NCBI GenBank assembly: GCA_964439135.1
Contig: CAYTNN010000247.1
Coordinates: forward strand, 1-6,285
Direction of reading: 5' to 3'
From: JAFGPJ01 sp964439135
GTDB taxonomy: Bacteria > Planctomycetota > Phycisphaerae > Sedimentisphaerales > Anaerobacaceae
DNA: 6,285 nucleotides
In this document: piece by piece, positions 1 to 5,300 of the stretch
Layout: each line of letters begins with the position of its first letter
Numbering within the stretch: position 1 is the first letter of the stretch
The notes under the pieces: generated by a model
The model's database searches: none
What the model was told of the DNA's origin: nothing
Seen by the model: only the letters and a program-made list of their open reading frames with translations
Translations under genes and position numbers: made by a program

Positions 1-45
1 TCCATGAAGATATATTGTTTTACAGACGTCTGAACGATTTCCGCA

Positions 46-885
46 CTATTCCTCAAGGGGAAGAATCTCTATCTTTCGGAACTCTGTGGGATGGCTCTCA
101 GCTTGAAGGGAAATGTAACCTTCGGACAGCAACTTATTCTCGCCCTTGATAAGCTTCTGAGCATCCCGGTCCTTCTCATCAAGCTGCGGCCTCTCGTATT
201 CCAGCACGACCTGGCCGTTAATAATGTGCTTAATGAGACCATCGCCGTGGACCTCAACTTCGGCCTTGACCCATTGGTCGCCGTGATATGTTTTTGAACG
301 AGATGAAATGCAGTGCTGCGTGACAAGCTGATTGTCCATTACGATGTGCGTGCCGGGAGTGCACAGATTACCGGTCGAGCGCTTGTCCTTGCCGTTGCCT
401 CCGAGCAACTGAACTTCAATGGAAACCGGAAAATCCTGGTCCTTTCTCATACTCTTGGGCGACTGGCAATGTATCATAATCCCGTTGTTTCTAAACGCCC
501 ACCCCGGGCCTTCGGGTGCTTGATCTGACACAAATCGATATTCAAGCCGCAAACGATAGTGCGAAAATTTCTCCTTATAGAAGATGTGGCCGAATTTGCC
601 GCCGAACTTGTCGTACTTATCGTAACAAACTTTCATGACCCCATCTTCGACCCGAAAAGTATTGCCGTAATTGTCATTCAATTCGTAGCCCGTGATCTTG
701 ACCTTCCAGCCATCGAGATTCTTGCCGTTGAAAAGACTGATCCACGGCTTCTCGGCAGGCTGGTTCGGTTCTGCCGCATAGCTGCAAATTGCGCTTATCA
801 GAACAAAGACCAAAATCATTAAGATACCCTGCCGATACATCCTGCCTGACAATAGATTCTTACTTTGAAGTTGCGTGCTGGTCAT
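46..885 (-). CDS. Secreted DUF1080 family protein (3-keto-disaccharide hydrolase-like)
   Basis: A 279-residue protein of the DUF1080 / 3-keto-disaccharide hydrolase family, which has a concanavalin/LamG-like beta-sandwich fold and is abundant in planctomycetes. Residues 1-38 look like a Sec signal: a basic start, a hydrophobic core at about 20-33, and likely cleavage near SYA/AEP. A linker (AEPNQPAEKP) follows. Family landmarks are WISLFNGKNLDGW (48-60), the strand FSHYRLRLEYRF (107-118), NNGIMIH (133-139), SIEVQLLGG (155-163), NLCTPGTH (173-180), WVKAEVEVHGDGLIKHIING (205-224), and the typical ending EGYISLQAESHPTEFRKIEI (255-274). The length is normal for the family. The start at 885 is chosen because AGGAG lies 8 nt upstream; Met16 has only a poorly spaced site. 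Family members are linked to polysaccharide breakdown and hydrolysis of 3-keto-glycosides; the substrate here cannot be read from sequence. It is transcribed away from the secretion operon. The family call is firm, the enzymatic role inferred. Confidence 0.93.
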   Translation of the reverse strand: MTSTQLQSKNLLSGRMYRQGILMILVFVLISAICSYAAEPNQPAEKPWISLFNGKNLDGWKVKITGYELNDNYGNTFRVEDGVMKVCYDKYDKFGGKFGHIFYKEKFSHYRLRLEYRFVSDQAPEGPGWAFRNNGIMIHCQSPKSMRKDQDFPVSIEVQLLGGNGKDKRSTGNLCTPGTHIVMDNQLVTQHCISSRSKTYHGDQWVKAEVEVHGDGLIKHIINGQVVLEYERPQLDEKDRDAQKLIKGENKLLSEGYISLQAESHPTEFRKIEILPLEE

Positions 886-893
886 TTTAAATT

Positions 894-898
894 CTCCT
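894..898 (-). promoter_or_regulatory. Shine-Dalgarno of the DUF1080 gene
   Basis: On the minus strand this reads AGGAG, 8 nt before the ATG at 885-883. It decides between that start and the internal Met codon 15 residues downstream, which lacks a well-spaced site. Confidence 0.7.
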
Positions 899-919
899 AA
901 ATTAGCTTAACTATAGTCA

Positions 920-948
920 ATCATATTTCGTAAATAGTAAATCGTAAA
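920..948 (-). promoter_or_regulatory. Possible sigma70-like promoter for the DUF1080 gene
   Basis: On the minus strand TTTACG (948-943) and TATGAT (925-920) are 17 nt apart, resembling -35 and -10 boxes (4/6 and 5/6 matches). Transcription would start about 25-30 nt before the ATG. The region is AT-rich, so chance matches are likely. A second weaker pair, TTGACT and TACTAT with 16-nt spacing, lies further upstream (about 976-949). Confidence 0.3.
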
Positions 949-955
949 TAGTAAA
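928..955. repeat. Perfect 14-bp tandem direct repeat (2 copies)
   Basis: TCGTAAATAGTAAA occurs at 928-941 and again, immediately adjacent, at 942-955. The repeat overlaps the proposed -35 region of the DUF1080 promoter, so it could be a duplicated binding site or simple slippage in AT-rich DNA. The sequence alone does not decide which. Confidence 0.9.
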
Positions 956-981
956 TAATCAATGACAAAAGTCAATCGCCA

Positions 982-1037
982 CGCCTGTCATTATAAAGCA
1001 CAACTCATCGAACAATGTACTCCCTATGGGACAGGCG
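982..1037. repeat. 8-bp inverted repeat, arms 982-989 and 1030-1037
   Basis: CGCCTGTC at 982-989 pairs perfectly with GACAGGCG at 1030-1037 across a 40-nt loop that contains a small TCCC-TAT-GGGA dyad (1021-1031). Arms this short over such a loop can occur by chance, so this is recorded only as possible structure in the intergenic region. Confidence 0.25.
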
Positions 1038-1094
1038 GATACCTTTAATTATCCCATGGTATACTAAAGCTAACGTCTAAAATAATATATTTTT

Positions 1095-1109
1095 CCCTTG
1101 ATACAAGGG
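1095..1109. repeat. Short perfect dyad CCCTTG-ATA-CAAGGG
   Basis: Six-bp arms surround a 3-bp centre. A T-run lies at 1090-1094 on the plus strand before the dyad, which is the wrong side for an intrinsic terminator on either strand (the minus strand would have A residues after it). It could be an operator-like dyad; function unknown. Confidence 0.4.
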
Positions 1110-1265
1110 TAGTTAATATGACATAAATACAATAAGTGGGATTTTGATACTCATAGACGTGCATCTGCTGTTTTGGTTTTCCGTTTTGAGATTTCTATAG
1201 TTTTCCAAGGATTTTTCAAAAGGCGCAGAACAAGGAAAAGGCAGAAGAAGAAGCCGCAGGTTGAG

Positions 1266-1365
1266 NNNNNNNNNNNNNNNNNNNNNNNNNNNNNNNNNNN
1301 NNNNNNNNNNNNNNNNNNNNNNNNNNNNNNNNNNNNNNNNNNNNNNNNNNNNNNNNNNNNNNNNN
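1266..1365. other. Scaffold gap (100 Ns, true length unknown)
   Basis: Exactly 100 Ns, the conventional placeholder for a gap of unknown size. The sequence to its right begins inside a PilO/GspM-like coding region. The rest of that gene, and any pilM/pilN (gspL-like) genes before it, would have to lie in the gap if the operon is complete. Spacing across the gap is meaningless, and even adjacency rests on scaffolding. Confidence 0.98.
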
Positions 1366-1546
1366 AATTTTCATGATTTTATTAACAGCAGGTGCTCGAT
1401 TTGCTTGCCGGGCTGAATGAGAATCCGTACTTGGCAGGATCGAGGAGTTCATAATATAAGTTAACCCAAACAAGCGACAGCAGGTGCAACTGGATCTGAC
1501 AATCTCGACATTCGCCAGTCTGCCGAAGAAGAGAGGTGGATCATGA
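1366..1546 (+). pseudogene. C-terminal remnant of a PilO/GspM-like gene (frameshifted, partial)
   Basis: Coding-like sequence is spread over three frames. NFHDFIN (1366-1386) is followed, one base back, by QQVLDLLAGLNENPYLA (1386-1436). Another one-base step back gives RIEEFII (about 1436-1456), then a TAA at 1457-1459 and VNPNKRQQVQLDLTISTF, ending at TGA 1544-1546. Spliced, this has the shape of a PilO/GspM-type C-terminus: a helix, 'NPYL.RIEE', then 'NP......L.LTIST'. Restoring one C near 1386 and one A near 1436 joins the frames, so one-base losses fit both junctions. The TAA would replace one ordinary codon. The final TGA overlaps the ATG of the next gene (ATGA), as in coupled operon genes, and the order PilO-PilP-secretin agrees. 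The errors may come from poor consensus at the gap edge rather than real decay. Family assignment rests on about 55 residues and on synteny. Confidence 0.6.
1533..1539 (+). promoter_or_regulatory. Shine-Dalgarno of the PilP/GspC-like gene
   Basis: GAGGTGG lies directly upstream of ATG 1543, with GAGG 6 nt from the start. It sits inside the end of the preceding PilO/GspM-like frame, which suggests translational coupling. Confidence 0.65.
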
Positions 1547-2205
1547 CGCTTGATCGTATAAGGGATCTCGTGCAAAACAAGCGGGAATTTGTTCCCGTAG
1601 TATTGCTTGCGATTGCGGTGCTATCGGGCGTTCTGACCGTGGCTAAGGTAACGGGCTTTTTCATTGCTTCGGCCAGGGCGGAGCGCATCGTCAAGCAGGC
1701 CACCGCCAGGAACAAACCGGACCCCAACATCGTGGAGAGCCAGGTAACCAAGTCCAAGCTAATCACGGAGGATTTGAAGAAGGAGAATCTCTTTTGGCCG
1801 TCACTAAAGGAGCATCCCGTGAAGGCTGTGCTGGGCATATTCGGCGACGAGGCATATATAGATGGTAAATGGTATAAGGTCGGCGCCAGGATCAGGGACG
1901 CAAAGATTGTAGCCATCGACGCCGCTTCAGTCACAACCGAATGGGAAGGGGAGAAAAAAGTCTTTTGTCCAATTGATGCTGAGGGTTCTCCGGCCCAGGG
2001 CGGCTCGAGGTCCGGACCTGAGAGACCGTCGCCCAAGCCGGGTGAGACGGGAGGAAAACGCGCCAATATAGTTACCGTTCGGTCCGAAGCACCGCCGATG
2101 CGCGGTCCGGAAGGAGGAAGCACCGGCATGAAAAGCAGACCCCATCTCTCTGGAGAAGACAGGGCCAAAATGAGAGAGGAAATGGAGAATGTCATGAAGC
2201 GATAG
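1543..2205 (+). CDS. PilP/GspC-like inner-membrane assembly protein (interrupted by amber codon)
   Basis: 220 residues to the first stop. A short basic cytoplasmic start is followed by one membrane helix (about 16-34), giving a bitopic protein with a periplasmic body. Residues 91-144 resemble the homology-region domain of GspC/PilP: PVKAVLGIFGDEAYIDGKWY, then KVGARIRDAKIVAID, then a beta-rich end. In known systems this small beta domain links the inner-membrane platform to the secretin N-terminal domains. Residues 145-200 are a Pro/Gly/Ser/Arg-rich linker. The last 20 residues (LSGEDRAKMREEM...) form a charged helix. The frame ends at TAG 2203-2205, but the same frame stays open and coding-like to TGA 2370 (separate entry), so the native protein may be about 275 residues. 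The gene overlaps the preceding one as ATGA and precedes the secretin, as PilP precedes PilQ. Being a gene is nearly certain. The PilP/GspC assignment rests on architecture and position. Confidence 0.8.
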   Translation: MTLDRIRDLVQNKREFVPVVLLAIAVLSGVLTVAKVTGFFIASARAERIVKQATARNKPDPNIVESQVTKSKLITEDLKKENLFWPSLKEHPVKAVLGIFGDEAYIDGKWYKVGARIRDAKIVAIDAASVTTEWEGEKKVFCPIDAEGSPAQGGSRSGPERPSPKPGETGGKRANIVTVRSEAPPMRGPEGGSTGMKSRPHLSGEDRAKMREEMENVMKR

Positions 2206-2370
2206 GACCAGATGTCGGATGAAGAAAAGCAAAAGGTTGAAGCTAAGTTCAGTGAGAAATATGGTTTCTTTCCCTCCCCGACGGACACGGCAACCGGAGT
2301 TCTGATGGAAGCGGCAGAAGACGGAGCAGGCCGGATGACAGGCAATAAGAGTGGTTTAGATTCATATTGA
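2206..2370 (+). other. In-frame continuation of the PilP/GspC-like gene beyond TAG, or a 52-residue ORF at 2212
   Basis: After the TAG the same frame continues for 55 codons to TGA 2368-2370. It begins DQMSDEEKQKVEAKF, then SEKYGFF, and ends in GLDSY. This repeats the helix just before the stop: LSGEDRAKMREEMENVM (202-218) aligns with MSDEEKQKVEAKFSEKY, 22 residues apart, sharing the S-x-E-[DE]-[RK]-x-K pattern. A Trp codon (TGG) in place of TAG would give 'KRWDQMSDEE', like the W-x-x-MS-x-EE helical repeats I recall from planctomycete proteins. The closing TGA overlaps the secretin Shine-Dalgarno, the spacing expected of an intact operon gene. The alternative is a separate small gene starting at ATG 2212, with a weak AGGA 4 nt upstream. 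A nonsense mutation or sequencing error seems likelier than a designed stop. Confidence 0.6.
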
Positions 2371-2375
2371 GGTGA
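2370..2375 (+). promoter_or_regulatory. Shine-Dalgarno of the secretin gene
   Basis: AGGTGA, 5 nt before ATG 2381. It overlaps the last base of the TGA at 2368-2370. It also decides the secretin start: the in-frame GTG at 2372 lies inside this site and has no ribosome site of its own, so ATG 2381 is preferred. Confidence 0.75.
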
Positions 2376-2380
2376 ATAAA

Positions 2381-5300
2381 ATGGAACGGTCAAAATCAAT
2401 AGTATTAATATTGGTCGGCATTGCAGTGGTGCTTATCGTCTGGAGGATCGGTTTCTATTCGCCTATGCCCGAACAGCCGGAGCAGCCGGCTGAAGTCGCC
2501 GCAGCCGAGCCTAACAAGCCCGGCGAGACAAGAGAGCCTGGTGATGCAAACGAGCCTATGGTGACCTTCGACGCAAACGAGCCCGCCAGATCACCTGATG
2601 CTAACGAGCCCGAGAGCGTGGTTGCCGCAAGCGATGGGTCGGAGAAATCGGCGGACTCAAATGAGCCGATGGAAGCCCTGAACCTTAACGATGTCCCTAT
2701 GAAGGATATCTTGAAGAAACTGGCAGACTGGACGGGCAAGACCATTATTCCGGATGATGAATCGAAGAAACTGAAAGTGACTATTTTCGCACCGGATAGG
2801 CTGCCGAGAAGCGAGGCTCTCTCGATGATCTATGCCGCCCTGCGCATGAAGGGCTGTGTTGCGGAGTTTGCCGACAACGCGATTTTCCTCAAACCTATAG
2901 CACAGGCCAAACTCGGCGAGGTCCCCACGATAGCTTCTGATTACCCTCTGGCTATGATTGAGAACAAGGATCAGATCGTCCAGAAGTTCTTCAAGCTGAA
3001 TAACTACAGTGCTTCACAGATGGGCCAAATTCTTCTGCCGTTGATTGGCGAGTATGGCTATGTAAGCGCCAACGAGAACACCAGCAGTCTGGCGGTGATC
3101 GATACGGTCAAGAATCTGATGCGTATCGGCTTGCTTATCGAACAGTACGACGTGGTCGAGGTGGCTCAACTCGATACCCGGATATTCGAAATACAGTATG
3201 GCGACCCATCGGAAATAGTCGCCTTGTTGAAGACATTGCTGAGCAGCGGCGCCAGCAGCAGTTCAGGCGTGCCCGGCCTGGGCCCTTCAGAGCCAAAACC
3301 AAGACCTGGTCCTCCCGTGGGCAGCAGTTCATCCGGCAGCAACTCCAAGGACAAGAACCCGAGTAAGAGTAAGACCGGGGGGACAGCGACGACGGTCACC
3401 ATTGGGACCAGCCGGACGCCGGCCATGCTTATCCCCGAGACGACTTACAACTGGATTATCGCAAAGGCGACGGCTGAGGACATGGAGCAAATCGCCGGGT
3501 GGATTGACAAGCTGGACAAGGACGTTCCTACAATCCTGGTCGATTATCCGCTTTCAACAATCAAGAACAAGAATCAGGTCGTTCAGAGGTTCTTTAGATT
3601 GAAGAACTACGGATCTGCCCAAATGGCTGAGATCGTCACCCCCCTGCTCACCGATGCCGGCCTTGTAACTGCCGACCAGAACACCCGCACTCTGTTTGTG
3701 GTTGATACGGTCCAGAATCTGATGCGTCTCGAAGGGATTATTGAACAGTTCGACGTGCCCGAAGCCGAGCAGACCCAGCAGGATACTTTTGAGATTTATT
3801 ACGGCGATCCGGCGGAGATCGTCCAGGTGCTGAGGATGCTTCTGAGCTTCGACGGCACGGGAGGAAGCAGTTCCGGTCGAGATCGAAACAGGTCTGTTGG
3901 AAGCAGCTCTTACGGCCGAAGCAGCAGTTCCCGTTACGGCAGTTCCAGTTACGGCAGTTCCAGAGGAGGCTCATCGCCTGTGACCGGGACCGGTCAGGTG
4001 CCGATCGTACTCATCCCGGAGCCCAATCGCAGATGGATCATTGCAAGGGCATCGGCTGAAGATATGAAGAAGATTGCCGAGTGGATAGAGAAACTCGACA
4101 AGGAACAGACGATCTCCAGAGAACACGAAACAATCACGCTGGGATACGCCAATGTTTCCGAGGTGGCGCTGCGCCTTAACGAGGCGATACAGCAGATGCC
4201 GGGGACGGAATTGCAGGCGAGCGTTCTTGTTCTGCCATTGACCCAGGCAAGGCAGATCATGATCTTCGGCAGGGAAGAGATGCGCGTGATGGTCAAGAAA
4301 CTGATTGCCGAAATAGACGTCCCCACGGGTATGTTTGAAACAAAGGTTTTTAAGTTGAAATATGCCGACCCTGACAAGGTCAAGGAGAACATCGAAGGTC
4401 TTTACGAGCAGGAAGCCGGTTATTCTTATAGTTATGGCTATAGTAATAGCGGTTATAACCGAAGCTCACGTAATGTTGAAACTCAGGACACGGTTAGAGT
4501 CATATCATTCTCAACGATGAACCAGATAACGGTGATCGCCTCACCGGAGAACATGCTCAAGATTGCCGTCCAGATAGAGGAATGGGACATTCCGCTCGAT
4601 CTGGACCAGGTCAAGCCGAGGATCTTTACGCTGCGCAATTCCGACCCCGTGCAGATAGCGGACCTGCTCACAACGCTCTTCAGCGAACAATCGAGCAGCA
4701 CAAGCGACTTTTTCCGCCGTTACTACTACGGCTACGGCGACGAAGAAGAAAAGAAGAAAATCGTCGGGCCGCTCTATGGACAGTTGACGTTCGAAGAAGT
4801 ACCGAGCACCAAGAAAATCATCGTCATAAGCAACGTCGCCGGGGCGTACGATGTGATTGAGGACCTCATAAAAGAGCTTGACAGCCAGGAAATGGGCGAG
4901 GTCCCGGAAGTTATCGAGCTAAAGTACGCCGATCCCGAGGATCTTACCGAGCGTCTTAATGCGTTGTTCGTCGAACCGGGGCAGCAGGCGCGGATTCGTC
5001 TCACGGCCCAGGGACTGACCGGGGAGTCCGCGATGGATAGTACGGGCGATAGCAACAACAATGCCGGCTCGAACAACGACGCCCAGGCGGGCAATAACGA
5101 GTATACGCCGCCCTGGTCGGGTATCGGGGCCCGCAGCAGCATGGGCGTCAACGCGGAAATGCCAATCAGCAACGTCATTGGGCGGGTCCGCTTTGTGCCC
5201 GAACCGCATACCAAGTCGATCATGGTCCTGGCTCCGCCGGAGTTCATGGACGCCATAAGAAAACTGATTGATTCACTGGATGTGCCGGGCAAGCAGGTGG

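Larger units (their letters stand above)
886..1265. other. AT-rich intergenic region, no convincing gene
   Basis: About 380 bases lie between the DUF1080 start and the scaffold gap, with many short stops in all frames up to about 1110. It holds the tandem repeat at 928-955, a TGAC-AAAA-GTCA dyad at 963-974, an 8-bp inverted repeat (982-989 with 1030-1037) and the CCCTTG-ATA-CAAGGG dyad at 1095-1109. From about 1215 to the gap the sequence becomes purine-rich and less AT-rich. Short open frames run into the gap on both strands there (for example 1187-1264 plus, and 1265 back to 1113 minus). None has a start with a ribosome site or a recognisable family. This region probably carried the promoters of the divergent units, if the gap is short. 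Confidence 0.6.

Noticed and set aside
23..32. Palindrome CAGACGTCTG just after the DUF1080 stop as a terminator
   Set aside because: It is a perfect palindrome with no loop, leaving only about three stem pairs, and no T-run follows on the minus strand.
928..955. CRISPR-like repeat
   Set aside because: There are only two directly adjacent 14-bp copies with no spacers.
1090..1109. Intrinsic terminator at the CCCTTG-ATA-CAAGGG dyad
   Set aside because: The T-run precedes the dyad on the plus strand, so neither strand has a hairpin followed by U residues.
1173..1265. Plus-strand open frame from TTG 1173 into the gap
   Set aside because: It has a rare start, no ribosome site, AT-rich beginning and a lysine/arginine run from purine-rich DNA. 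Other frames there are equally open, so coding cannot be supported.
1431..1460. Sigma70-like promoter TTGGCA-N18-TATAAG before the PilP/GspC-like gene
   Set aside because: The boxes match, but the stretch reads as the coding tail of a PilO/GspM-like gene with an ATGA overlap, so an internal promoter is not needed.
2203..2205. TAG reassigned as a sense codon in this genome
   Set aside because: The DUF1080 protein ends at a TAG exactly where its family normally ends, and the secretin also ends at TAG, after its hydrophilic tail. The frames after those TAGs are short or unrevealing. A local change is simpler.
1461..2399. 312-codon open frame on the minus strand
   Set aside because: It runs antisense to the PilP/GspC-like gene, is low-complexity in translation, has no recognisable family and no ribosome site; it is a shadow of the coding strand.
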